DNA of 64,000 nucleotides, taken from NCBI GenBank assembly GCA_001683735.1, contig LUGG01000002.1, positions 1,798,001-1,862,000 on the forward strand, written 5' to 3'. This DNA comes from Grifola frondosa (Eukaryota > Basidiomycota > Agaricomycetes > Polyporales > Grifolaceae). The translations under genes were made by a program, and so were the position numbers. Below the pieces are notes generated by a model. It worked only from the letters and a program-made list of their open reading frames with translations, had not been told where the DNA came from and made no database searches. Positions 10,070-20,722 of this stretch are shown here, piece after piece; position 1 is the first letter of the stretch; each line of letters starts with the position of its first letter.

Positions 10070-11223
10070 GGACAGTCAAGAAGGTCAAGGTCATAATACA
10101 TCACGGCTTATCCCCTTTCTTCCCTTTGGGAAGATTTAAAACTTCTCAAGGTTCACAGATGTCCAATTTTTATAAAGTATTGGTCCATGATTTATAAGAA
10201 GACTGTGGGTGCAAAGGTAAAGGCATGAGCTGCAATGAAGAAGGAATGGGAAAATTGGAAGGTGAGTACTCACAAATCATTATTACATGCCATCACATGT
10301 TACTAAGACTGCACCTCACTTGTGTAGTACTTAGTAGATGAGAAGGTCCGCTTAGAATTTGAGGATGCATTTTGATGAGAATATACCAGTTCAGATGGCA
10401 CCTGTTTTCGCTATCAACAAACACTCAACTGCTTGAAGAATAATCAGAAATGTGCCAATGCACAAGATGCTGCTGCTGCACAGGCCTATTTCAACAATAA
10501 CCTCAGGTGCAAAGATGCCCAGGGTGTTTTCACCTACAGCAAGTCTTGTTCGGCTAAGGTTGGCATCAAGGAGGTTGTCATTGCGAGGAAATGGTGCAAA
10601 TTTGTTCTGAAGGGTGCTGCTCTTGTAACTCAAGAGCAAAACACTTTGAAGAGGCAACTGTGGGGGCCTCCTTCACTCACAATGTTCACTCCTTTCCCAC
10701 CACAATAATTCGAATGTGAGGTTTACTATACTATCTCACTTTCTGAGTCTGTCTCTCCTTTAACTTGTTCATGCCCTTTCATGAACTTTACCTCACATTC
10801 TCCTATATAGTATATATTTTAACCTTGTGGCACTACACTACTGTTACTATTCTGTAGCTGCCCTTTAATTCACACATTCCACATTTTGAATTCTTGCACG
10901 AGCTTCGAAGCACACACCAAAATTCAAGAATCAGCACAACTTTGAGGGTGACTCAATGCAGTGCCAATGCTTCTGCATGCTGACAGCACTGTCCAGCACT
11001 GGAGGTTGATTAGCAGCTCCAAATTCAAGTGCAAAAAATGTTTACATTCGACAAAATGAGCAGAACAAGTAACATAGTTTGCTTCCATCAGAGGTTGGAG
11101 TCCCGACACTCACATGGGTGCCCAACCAAATGTGGAAGGCCATGAAAATGAGTGACTGTAAATTCACATCATGATTTCAAGTGCATGAATGTGAATTTCG
11201 CAGAGGAAGTTGAAACTCTCAGA
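10070..11223 (+). other. Nested insert, weak coding signals
   Basis: A frame at 10433-10708 (91 residues, starting near KNNQKCANAQDAAAAQAYF) shows good codon-like composition and may be an exon; a candidate donor GGTGAGT lies at about 10260-10267. I do not recognise it. The rest is AT-rich without coding signals. Confidence 0.3.
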
Positions 11224-11607
11224 TAGTGTTGCTACAGCTAAGTCAGGCCTAAATAATATATGACTCATAACTTGTGCAATTTCTCAGATATCATAGTAAT
11301 CTTGCATTCATTTTGTAGATGAGATGTAGTAGCATATGTTTGCCAAGGATTAAAATGTTATACATTGTATTGATTGATATATGGCCAAAAAGCCGATTGC
11401 AAAGTCTGACTTTTTAGTCAGCTTTTTTTACCAATGTAACTAAAATTAAAACATATTAAAGATAATTATGTAAATAATTGTGTTACATTCAAATACATAT
11501 ACATATTAGCTATTAATTTCAGTTAAAAAATCATGTCATTATCTGCAAAACCCACATTAGAATATCTAAAAAGCTGAAACAGGTGTGACTAAGCCATGGC
11601 AACACTA
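11224..11607 (+). mobile_element. hAT-type MITE, copy B (384 bp)
   Basis: Same orientation as copy A, starting TAGTGTTGCTACAGCTAAG and ending CATGGCAACACTA. Exact 8-bp duplication CTCTCAGA at 11216-11223 and 11608-11615. More diverged than copy A. Confidence 0.95.
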
Positions 11608-12836
11608 CTCTCAGAAAAGTTCAGGGTATGTGCTCCCTAAACCAAATATGTTACCAGCAGTGCTGATGAACACTGGCCAATTTGGCACATTTACTAGGGT
11701 TAGGGTTAAAGTCTCAGAAAAATTTCTCCTTGCAGATTTGGGCTTAAGTAGGGGGTAATTTTGTATATAAAATTTTAATTTGGAGCCCTGTCAGGCAAAA
11801 TTAAAGGTTGACATGAAGTGATATCACCCACCATATGGCAACCAGGACTGGTCAGCTTCAATTCTGGAAATATACTGCATAGTGCTGAACCCTTAGTTAC
11901 ATCATGAACTCAGAGACCCCGAGTACTTAGTTTTCAGAGAGCTATCGAGCAAATGGGCATTGTGTTATGTAATACTTTTGTATTGCTAAATATTAAACTT
12001 CATTCCTGTTCATCCATTAACTAGCAGAACTAAATAAAGTCTAGCAATTATAGTTTTGTTAGATAGATATAAATAAATATTGTGTATTTGTTTGAAAAAA
12101 ATCAAAGTCCTAGCATAGTATAATAAATTTTCAGAGCTCTTGAATGCAATATCTTGAAAATGCTAGCTTTTGCCCTGCAAAATCTAGCTTTATCAAACTG
12201 AATATAGCAACAACATCAAAATTTGTCCATGCTTGATAGTGCTAGATAACACTAGATCTTGTTACATGTACAAATAAGACAAACTAACATGACAGCCTTA
12301 TATACAGCCTCACAAAACCCAACTCAACCCAGAAACCTGACAATTAACACTGCAATAGGGCAGGATGTTGAGATCCTGCACATACGAGATGAGCCATGCA
12401 CTATTGAAGCACACCACCAATGCTAGTATTTCTACACTTTTGATGACTGAGTGGATGTTGAAATTCTACTTCTACATAATGAGCCATGCAGTGTTGGACT
12501 GTATGACTGTTCTAAACATGGTGTGAGTTACAGTATAAATTAACAACAAGGTATTATGCACCTTTGATACATATAGATACCAAGTTCAAACTTTCAGCTC
12601 AGTAGTCTTCTGAAGATCCAACGAGGTTAACATTAGTATAGAATCCAACTATAAGAATGGTGTGCTTACTCTGTCCCTTGCCCATATACTGTAGCCATTT
12701 TTCATCTCCTTTAGGAGCATATTCCAATATGAGTCAAATTCTGTCTTTAAGCTGGCCAGGTTGTTTGAGATTCATTTGAAGCCACAAACACTTCTATACA
12801 AACATCAGTAAATATATACTGAATTTTGGGAAGGAC
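11608..12836. other. AT-rich spacer without gene
   Basis: No open frame above 60 codons, low GC, few CpG. Probably decayed transposon sequence within the nested insert. Confidence 0.6.
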
Positions 12837-13379
12837 TTACTTTGCTATCATTGCCATCGATGGCCAGAGTCTAGCCACGGCATGCTTCAAAATCAATGCC
12901 AAGTTTTTGCCACCAATTTTGCAGCCAGACTGTGATTGAGCAACTTTCAGTGTAGTCAGCACAGAGAAATCACTTGTAGATGTGACAGTTGATGTGGATG
13001 TGATAGAGGAGGTAGATGCAGACACAGGAGGTGGCACAGAAGAGAGTGCATTTGTTAGTGTGGTGGTTGGCATGGTGGGCACAGTGCTTGATGTGGAAGT
13101 CAGCAAGATAGTAGACATAGCAGTTGACATAGAAGTCAGCATGTCAGATGCAGTGACAGGTACAGAAACTGGTGCAGTGCTTGAAGTCAGATCAGTAGTG
13201 AATGTGGAAGTAGGTGCAGTAGTTAGCTCAGTGCTGGGAAGAGCAGTAACTGCTGTGAGGGTTGATTTAGGGGAGGACACCATGGTGGTAAGTGTAGAAG
13301 TCAGCTCAAGAGAAGACACAGTAGGAATTGTGGGTGCACTCATCACACTGCTCACACCACTAAATGCATTGTGTGCCAT
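12837..13379 (-). CDS. Ser/Thr-rich low-complexity ORF
   Basis: 180 residues on the minus strand, about half Ser and Thr (repeats like TSTLTTMVSSPKSTLTAV), ending with a non-repetitive basic tail (GGKNLALILKHAVARLWP). The Val/Asp/Glu-rich plus-strand frame at 12982-13749 is its shadow or the reverse; neither is assignable. Low-complexity coding of this kind is common in fungal mobile-element cargo. Functional evidence is absent. Confidence 0.3.
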   Translation of the reverse strand: MAHNAFSGVSSVMSAPTIPTVSSLELTSTLTTMVSSPKSTLTAVTALPSTELTTAPTSTFTTDLTSSTAPVSVPVTASDMLTSMSTAMSTILLTSTSSTVPTMPTTTLTNALSSVPPPVSASTSSITSTSTVTSTSDFSVLTTLKVAQSQSGCKIGGKNLALILKHAVARLWPSMAMIAK

Positions 13380-14146
13380 GAGCCATGTTGGGTCGGAAGT
13401 AATTCGGGTCAGTATGGCATTAATGGGTAATGCAAGATATCAGTCAAGAATGGTGATTCTTGCTGATGCAGGTGTCCTGATAGCCATGAAAAACCCAGCT
13501 GCCACAGAGGACCCTGCTGCCATGGATACTGAGAATGCTGCCACCAAGAAAAGTGCTGAAGGTGCTGAAACCATTAAGAATGCTGAGACGGTTGGGGGCA
13601 CTGTGACAGTGAAGGATGCTGTAGTCGAGGATGTCACCACTGATAAAGATGCCATCATCAATAAGGATGTCTCTGCTGATGAGGACAGGACAATGGCACA
13701 GGAGATGGCGAAGCTGAGACATCTGCTCTGCTCTTGTTTCTATCACTAAAGACATCTCCACTAATGAAGATGTCACTGTTGCTGAGGATGTTGCTGCCAT
13801 TACATCCACTACTGCCATTATGGCTGTATCAGTCATTATGATGTCAGACATTCCAAAGATAACAACACTCAATCTAGATGTACAGATATTAGTAAGATAG
13901 AAGAATAGAAAAAAAATGCTTACAATGGGCTGCCAACAGAGGGTATTGAGTGCAACTTTTTGAGGCTCTTCACTGCTGGCAAGGAGTGAAAGCTTGAAGG
14001 CCATTTTTGACTTGTAGATTGGCTAATAAATTGATGCTGAATGTCTAGTGGAGATGTTCCCTCTGTGAACCTTCCAGTGCATCAGCTGATCACAAAATGT
14101 TAGCTCTTCAAATTCATTTTTCATTTTCCAACTTAGCTTTAACATA

Positions 14147-14368
14147 TCATGCAGCCTTAGATCTGCGCTTGCCCCACTTATTTGGGGCAAGACCATGTGT
14201 GAAAAGTTTGTGGAAGACTTGAGTCATCTGGTCATGAATCTCATTGATGTGATAAGCCAGGATGACATTGCCATTGTGATCTTCAAGGTAGGTATGGTGC
14301 TTGTTAACTGTGAGAATTTTTTCGTGACTACCTTTTGTGCTGTCAGACAAGTGGATAAGATCAGGCAT
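14147..14368 (-). CDS. Fragment of a transposon-associated ORF
   Basis: 73 residues (starting MPDLIHLSDSTKGSHEKILT; later GLAPNKWGKRRSKAA). The non-repetitive composition and clustered helix-like pattern look genuinely coding, and similar N-terminal segments are remembered from repetitive Agaricomycete gene families, but I cannot name the family. A stop follows directly and downstream sequence in the same frame is full of stops, so it is a relic. Confidence 0.3.
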   Translation of the reverse strand: MPDLIHLSDSTKGSHEKILTVNKHHTYLEDHNGNVILAYHINEIHDQMTQVFHKLFTHGLAPNKWGKRRSKAA

Positions 14369-14499
14369 GGTGACATCAGTTCTTCCTTCTTGGGCAGCTC
14401 AGCTCATCCGTCACATTCATCTCCCATCACATATTGCACTTCGCTCAGTTCACCTCTTGTAATTGGAATTGTGTCAGCAAAGATGTACTGTGGTCATTT

Positions 14500-15350
14500 C
14501 TGCTTAGTTGAGCAGATTTGTGACCCCTTGCTGATGAATATCCTGGAATATCCTGGAAGGACAGAAGGTCCTGGAATTTCCCAGAAGATTATAGTCTTAA
14601 AAGAAGACTTTAATCGAAAATTCCCCTTCCAGATTGTCCTGGAAGAATACAGAAACCTGGAGAATCTGCTAGAATATTTCAGTAGACTCCAGAGTATCAT
14701 AGAATCATGAACAACACCCTAGGAACTCATGGAACCTGGGAGAATTCTCCAGAAGGAGAGAGACCTGTGTAGAATGTGCTAGCAGGTCAAGGAAGCTTCC
14801 AGCAACTTCCAAATGCAATTCGTCAGCAGAAAACTTAGTGGGTTGGTAAGCATTTGGAGTGGATTGGTAAGCAGAAGGAGCATTAGTCAGCCATAGAATA
14901 GAACTTTCCAGAAACATTCTGTAGAGTATATAAGCTGGAGCGAACGAGGGGCCCCATAATCAATCTTTTGATCAATCCATCCTTTTTCTTTATCTCTTGG
15001 ATCCCCCCCCCCCCAAAGCTCTTGTTCCTCAGCCAACCTTAGCTTTGAATCAGATTTTCTTTCTCTAACTTTGAGGCCCACTTGAGTGTGTGGTCTAGGC
15101 TTACCTGTTTGTAAAGTATTCCCTAAATTGTCAACTGTCCAGGCAAGAGATTCTGGAAGCACATGTTCAGGCAGGAAATATTGGACCTTTATTAGGACAG
15201 TGAAGTAATCCTGTCACAAAAGGGGCATATCACTTCCCTAAATTGTCAACTGTCCAGGCAAGAGATTCTGGAAGCACAAGGTTAGGTAGGAAGATTGGTA
15301 GACTTTTGTTAGGACAGTGGAGGCAATCCTGTCATAAACGACATCAGGTA
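14500..15350 (+). repeat. LTR-like sequence with an internal tandem duplication
   Basis: Contains a promoter-like GTATATAAG at 14927-14936, a C homopolymer (15004-15013) and transcription-start-like C/T-rich DNA. CCTAAATTGTCAACTGTCCA followed by GGCAAGAGATTCTGGAAGCA occurs at 15122 and again at 15238, a period of about 116 bp, each followed by a ...AGGACAGTG...AATCCTGTCA motif. This resembles the R/U5 portion of an LTR. Its partner LTR and termini were not found, so it may be a solo LTR within the nested insert. Confidence 0.45.
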
Positions 15351-15846
15351 TGCACCGTCAGTTTGAGAAATTGGTTGTTTGTATTGGGTTTGGGAAGTCC
15401 GTCTTGTAAGTGATTACAGAGTATAAGTCTCTGGAAAGAAGTCCAGAAGCATTCCTAATCAGCAAGCGGAATCAGTATTGAAGTCAAAGTACTGCAAGAA
15501 GGCAGTAACTTTGAAAAGAAGTTAGAAGCATACTAATGAGGCAGACTATTTGAGTCTAGCCTAGTCTTTTTCTTGTTCCCCACAGGTATACTGCGAGTAA
15601 CCAAGTACTGTAGAATACTTCACAGAGCATCTTCAGAGTCTCCTGTGATATAGCGTATCTTCACGCAACCGGACTCGACTGAGCCTCTATCCAGAAAAGT
15701 AGGAAACCCCGTTACGCTCGGTGCACCCATCCTATCCGGGAAATAACCCCTCGACTATAAAACAAATATTACTCTAGTCAGATAGCCTTTTGGTTGTTTG
15801 GTGAAAAGTGTGTTGTTTCATATGATCGCCGGAAGAATACGACACC

Positions 15847-16170
15847 GTGTCCTTCGCAAAGTCCATGAAGGAAATGACAGCGGAACAATGGATGAAGTCA
15901 TGGGAGATGTACTTTACTTACTATGAAGTGGAACGTTTGAAGGATCATATCATGCTCATTCTCGGTTCGCTCAGAGAAGAAGCACTAGATTGGGCATCAT
16001 CTTATAGCGACAAATTCAACCAAGGCATTTCAGTTGATTCATGGGAGAAATTCAAAGAAGAATTTCTTGGACAATACGGACACCTCGACTCACAATTTGA
16101 TGCACAGCAAGCACTCATGCATCTTCACAATGACAGAGCAGTGCAGTCTTATGCCAAACACTTCCATTGA
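15847..16170 (+). pseudogene. Ty3 Gag core (retrotransposon gag domain)
   Basis: 107 residues containing the typical Gag helices (WMKSWEMYFTYYEVERLKDH, LREEALDWASSY, WEKFKEEFLGQYG). A TGA at 16168-16170 ends the frame at SYAKHFH, and the same frame resumes directly afterwards (WAPVSGHNQQTLL). Upstream coding is interrupted by the nested insert. In the element it would form the virus-like particle capsid. Confidence 0.8.
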
Positions 16171-16311
16171 TGGGCCCCAGTGTCTGGCCACAATCAACAA
16201 ACCCTCCTCTTGCTTCTTCGAACTCAGGTCAAGCAGTCGATTCGAGACATGATCGCTGGCCATGAGATGCAACCAGCTACATGGGAGAAGTACCTCGAAT
16301 GGGCCCAATGA

Positions 16312-16586
16312 GTGGATCAGGCCCGCGGCACTTATGCCCACCCTGAATCTTCCTTACAGCAGTCAAAGATGACTGCTTATCGTCATCCCAATTCGCAAAG
16401 TCAATCTCACTCTGCTCCGACTCATGCTTGCGACCCCAACACAATGGACATTGATCGCGTGACAGCACGTGCAAAGGGCACATGCTTTATATGTGGCAAG
16501 GTGGGCCATCTGGCAAATGCATGTCCAGATAAGAAGCCCAGCGGGAAGTCGATCCGTGACATGAGCATCAACAAGTTGATTCGCCT
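16312..16586 (+). pseudogene. Ty3 Gag nucleocapsid CCHC zinc knuckle
   Basis: Encodes a Gln/Ser-rich linker, MDIDRV, then the knuckle CFICGKVGHLANAC (C-x2-C-x4-H-x4-C), the RNA-binding nucleocapsid motif of Gag. A stop at 16312 separates it from the capsid part. The frame is broken immediately after, at the left edge of MITE copy C, where the protease should follow. Confidence 0.9.
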
Positions 16587-16966
16587 TAGTGTTGCCACGG
16601 CTTAGTCACACCTGTTTCAGCTTTTTAGATATTCTGACATGAGTTTTGCAGATAAAGATATAATCTTAATTGAAATTAATAGCTAAGATGTATATGTATT
16701 TGAATGTAACACCACCATTTGCATAATTATCTTGAATATGTTTCAATTTCAATTACATTGGGTAAAAAGCTGACTAAAAAGTCGGACTTTGCAATCGGCT
16801 TTTTGGCCATATCTCCATCAATAAAAGTACACCATTTTGATATTTGGCAAAATTATGAGGCTATATATAGGCTACGAAATGAATGTAAGATCACTGGAAT
16901 ATCTGAAAAACTGCAGAAGTTATGAGTCATATACTATTTAGGCCTGACTTAGCTGCAGCAACACTA
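16587..16966 (-). mobile_element. hAT-type MITE, copy C (380 bp), no target duplication
   Basis: Reverse orientation (TAGTGTTGCCACGGCTTAG ... GCTGCAGCAACACTA). The termini are intact, but the flanking octamers ATTCGCCT and ACTTTGTA do not match. It sits exactly where the Ty3 aspartic protease and the start of pol are missing, between the CCHC knuckle and the RT-proximal linker. Confidence 0.93.
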
Positions 16967-16982
16967 ACTTTGTACAATCGAG

Positions 16983-18110
16983 ATGGACGACGCGAAGGCT
17001 CCACTGCGGCCTGCTTGGGAGGAACGAATGGAATTAGAAGAAGAATTCATTCATGCAGACGATGAAGTTCCTTTAGGCTACCATTATTCAAAGTGGTATT
17101 GGGAATTTTACAAGGACACCATGGCCTGGTACGAAGTTGATTTGCACGATCCCGAATCCAATGCTGTTCTCGACCAGTGGGTAGAGATTTGTGCTAAATA
17201 CACCAAGTCACAGGAGATCAAAGAGGTGGCTCAAGCAGGAAAGCAGAAAAAGGAATGGAAGGAGATTGTTCCGGATCACCTCCATGACTTCGAAGATGTC
17301 TTTTCGAAGACAGCTAGTGAATGTTTCCCTACAAGCAAGTCTTATGACCATGCAATTGACTTAATGCCAGACCAAAACTTACCACCCATTTTGAAAGTCT
17401 ATCCCTTGTCACCGGAAGAAACCCGTCAGTTAGATGAATTCTTGGACGAGAATCTTCGGAAGGACTATATTCGTCCATCCAAGAGTCCCGTTGGTGCAGC
17501 TGTCTTCTTCGTGAAGAAGAAGGATGGGTCTCTTCGACTGGTCCAAGACTATCGAAAGCTAAATGCAGTCACGATCAAAAATCGATATCCACTTCCACGT
17601 ATCAGTTCCTTAATTGATCAATTGAAAGGTGCCAAGTATTTTACAAAGCTGGACCTACATTGGGGATACAACAACGTGCAGATCAAGGATGGCGATCAGT
17701 GGAAGGCAGCTTTCAGGATGCACCAAGGCTTATTCGAACCAACAGTTATGTTCTTTGGTCTTCACGGCTCTCCAGGAATGTTCCAAGCAATGATGAACGA
17801 GATCTTAAAGAATCTCATCCTCGAAGGACATGTGGTGGTTTACCTTGACGATATTCTTATCTTCACCATGGACCTTCGTACTCATCGATGTCTCATGCGC
17901 GAGGTGCTCAAACATTTACAAGACAAAGACTTGTTCTTGAAACCAGAGAAGTGCCTGTTCGAAGAGCTGTCCATTGACTACCTCAGCATGATAATTTCAC
18001 AGAACTCTGTTTCCATGGACCCGAAAAAAGTCGAAGGAGTTATCGACTGGCCAGCGCCAAAGACCATCAAGGAAGTCCAGGCCTTTCTAGGCTTTGCGAA
18101 CTTCTATTGA
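16983..18110 (+). pseudogene. Ty3 reverse transcriptase
   Basis: A linker (residues 1-130) is followed by a Ty3-type RT: SPVGAAVFFVKKKDGSLRLV, DYRKLNAVTIKNRYPLPRI, FTKLDL, and the catalytic YLDD at 17841-17852. It ends at LGFANFY followed by TGA TGC, where related elements have Arg-Arg; both codons differ from CGA CGC by C-to-T. Other expected arginines are replaced by His or Gln (LHWGYNN, VQIKDGD, MHQGLF), the same CpG-type change. The fold and catalytic Asp pair are intact, but the stop truncates pol before RNase H. Confidence 0.95.
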
Positions 18111-18617
18111 TGCTTCATTCAAAGCTTTGCAGATGTTTCCAAACCGCTGAATATTCTAACTCAAAAAGGCTTTAAGTGGCAATGGGAACAAGAACAGCAG
18201 AACACCTTCAAAACTCTGAAATGCGTGTTTACCTCTGCACCCATCCTGAAACTCCCAGACCTAGACCAGCCATTCAGATTGGAAATGGATACTTCGGACT
18301 TCGCAACAGGTGCTGTTCTTGAACAACAAGATGAGGAAGAAGCTTGGCACCCCATTGCCTTCTATTTCACAGGGCTTAATGAACACAAATGCAATTATGA
18401 AATTTACGACAAGGAATTGCTCGCAATATTCATGCCCTGGAGGAATATAGGCACTATTTTGAAGGAGGCCTGCATCCCGTCGAAATTTGGTCAGACCATA
18501 AGAATCTTGAGTACTTCCGAAAGGCTCAAGATCTTACGCACAGACAAGCTCGTGGTCGCTTTATCTTACCCAATTCAATTTTACGATTCATCATCGTCCG
18601 GGAAGACAATGCAATGA
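18111..18617 (+). pseudogene. Ty3 RNase H
   Basis: Continues in frame from the RT after the TGA at 18108. Contains FRLEMDTSDFATGAVLEQ (first catalytic Asp region), WHPIAFYF and [11 protein letters not shown] (catalytic Glu region). A frameshift near 18440 moves the remainder (HYF..., [11 protein letters not shown] in another frame) out of register. Confidence 0.9.
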
Positions 18618-18683
18618 GCCAATCTGCTATCACGTAGGACCGACCATGAAGAGGGGGTCACCTCAGATAACAGAGACAAGGTC

Positions 18684-20230
18684 GTGCTAAAGGCAGAGTA
18701 CTTCCAAGCCCATGCTATCCAACCCGGCCATGCATCTATCATCCCTGATCAATCCCTGCTCGATCGTATTCGCGAAGCTCTTACACGTGATGAAATTGCG
18801 ACGGAACCAATTCAAAAAGCAATGGCCCATGGCCCACATGAACTTGCTGCCAGTCTACAAGACTGGAGTGTGGACAACGGTCTATTGTTGCACCGAGGAA
18901 AGGTCTACGTGCTGAAAGATGATGCCATTTGTAAGGAGATCTTTCAATTGCATCACGATCATCCTACCGCTGGTCATCCAGGATGTTGGAAGACATATGA
19001 ACTTGTCAGCCGTAACTATTGGTGGCCAGGACTTTCAGTGACGTCCAGAATTACATTGATGGCTGTGATGCTTGTCAATGTAATAAAACCTTTCCTCGAT
19101 AACCATACGGTCCTCTCCAGCCTAACAAAATTCCAGACCAACCTTGGGACATTACAACGGTCGATCTAATTATGGGATTACCAGAAAGCAGTGCTCATGA
19201 TGCAATTATGGTCGTTCGATCGAATGACGAAACAAGCATGCTTCTTCCCCATTCACGGTACGATCGATGCCCAGGAAGTCGCCGAGGTATACTACCGAGA
19301 AATATGGTCACAACACGGACTGCCCAAGAAGATTATCTTGGATCGCAGAACTTCAGTTCGCATCTCGAGTCTTCCAAGAATTGTGCAAGATTCTTGAAAT
19401 AACCTCTGCCATGTCCACCACCTATCACCCACAGACCGATGGTCAAACGGAACAGATAAATCAAGAACTCGAGCAGTACTTACATATTTACTGCAATTTT
19501 CATCAAGACAATTGGCACGACAAGCTGATCGAAGCAGAATTTGCATACAATAATCAAGCCCACAAGTCTACGAAGATTTCTCCATTCTATGTGGACTTTG
19601 GACATCATCCATGGGCAATGCCAGATCTCATTACAGTGGTACAACATCCAGACCTAGACACCCTGATGTGTGAGCATGAAAGTGCTCGAAAGGAATCTCG
19701 TGCGACGCTACAGCTCGCAACAGATCATATGAAATGCTATTATGATCAGCACGTACAGGAAACACCTCAATTCAAAGTCAGAGATCTAGTCTGGTTGGAC
19801 GCTCGCAATATTCGCACTGAACAACCAAGCAAGAAGTTAAGGGCAAAACGTCATGGACCATTCAAAATTCTCGAACAGGTCTCACCGCTTAACTTCAGGC
19901 TTAAACTCCCTCAAACTTGGCGTATTCACCCTGTATTCCACGTGTCATTGCTATCTGTCCACAAAACAGATCAAATTCCAGGCAGGAAGCTGATGAAACC
20001 CCCCACAGTCATTATTGAAGGAGAACCCAAATATGAAGTTGAAAAAGTTCTTGACTCGCGGATGTTCCGTAATCGTCTTCAATACCTCGTGAAATGGGTA
20101 GGATACCCTGAATCCGAGAATTCATAGGAACCCCGCTCCAATCTGGACAATGCCACCAATCTTGTTGCCGATTTCCATCGAACACATCCCTCCACTCCAC
20201 GACAAATCAGTCGGTTATCAATGAAAGAAA
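18684..20230 (+). pseudogene. Ty3 integrase with C-terminal chromodomain
   Basis: 18684-19040 encodes the H2C2 zinc-binding region (LHHDHPTAGHPG, SRNYWWPG), with the second Cys pair blurred by a frameshift. The catalytic core spans about 19140-19560 over two frames (VDLIMGLPESSAHDAIMVV; SAMSTTYHPQTDGQTEQ; the conserved downstream Glu in NQELEQ). A GPY-like region follows (AKRHGPFKILEQVS, FHVSLL), then a chromodomain (EYEVEKVLDSR-type start; LQYLVKWVGYP) at about 20025-20130. The codon expected to be TGG in the SWEP motif is TAG at 20125-20127. The chromodomain assigns the element to the chromoviruses, which target heterochromatin; here that is a family property, not shown. Confidence 0.92.
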
Positions 20231-20335
20231 TGCACTTTTAGCCGTTGGTCAACTATACTGTCGTCGATAAAGCTCCAGGTATTTGGACCAGAGGCACAAT
20301 CGTTGGCTGTGAAGCTCGTCCAGAGAAACTTGCCT

Positions 20336-20345
20336 GAAGAGGGGG
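20336..20345 (+). other. Polypurine tract of the Ty3 element
   Basis: GAAGAGGGGG lies 3 bp before the 3' LTR start TGTAACA, the position of the plus-strand DNA primer. Confidence 0.85.
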
Positions 20346-20348
20346 TAA

Positions 20349-20722
20349 TGTAACAAATTTCCCAATTTGGATATAGATGCCCAGTAGACACTGGGACGCG
20401 TCACGCTGATCACCTGTAAGATCAGGTGACAGATGGAGAAACAAGTGTCATATTGATGATGTGGATCAATAAGTGGATGAGTAAGGCAGTATTATGGGAC
20501 AGTGACCATATGTGTACAAACGGACTTTGCTATTTAAGACTGGTTGATTTACTTGGGACATCAGCTCGTTCAACTTCATTGAACAATTACGCTTTCATTC
20601 CAGGTAAGTTTTGTATTTACTATGTATGAATTATGCTTTCATTCCAGCTTCTGCTATCAAAATCGTCATATGCCAATGCTGGGAGTAAGCTTACTCGTCG
20701 GGTTTTGGGCTAATTCGTAACA
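20349..20722 (+). repeat. 3' LTR of the Ty3 element (374 bp)
   Basis: Matches the 5' LTR with scattered substitutions and a 21-bp plus a 4-bp length difference. The intron-like GTAAGT...CATTCCAG interval here is 44 bp (20604-20647). Confidence 0.95.

Larger units (their letters stand above)
5108..20722 (+). mobile_element. Ty3/gypsy chromovirus retrotransposon, enlarged by nested insertions and defective
   Basis: Bounded by LTRs that start TGTAACAAAT and end TTCGTAACA, with a 5-bp target duplication. Order on the plus strand: LTR, leader, gag-like start (7491-8530), a large foreign insert (about 8.6-15.8 kb), gag core and CCHC knuckle (15847-16605), RT, RNase H, integrase, chromodomain, polypurine tract, LTR. 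Total length is 15.6 kb against about 5-7 kb for fungal chromoviruses, the excess being nested insertions. The aspartic protease is missing. Several frameshifts and stops make it incapable of autonomous activity. It is inserted into a host gene in the opposite orientation. Confidence 0.93.

Noticed and set aside
12982..13749. 255-residue plus-strand Val/Asp/Thr-rich frame
   Set aside because: It is antisense to the Ser/Thr-rich frame at 12837-13379; both derive from a simple repetitive pattern and neither has a recognisable domain.
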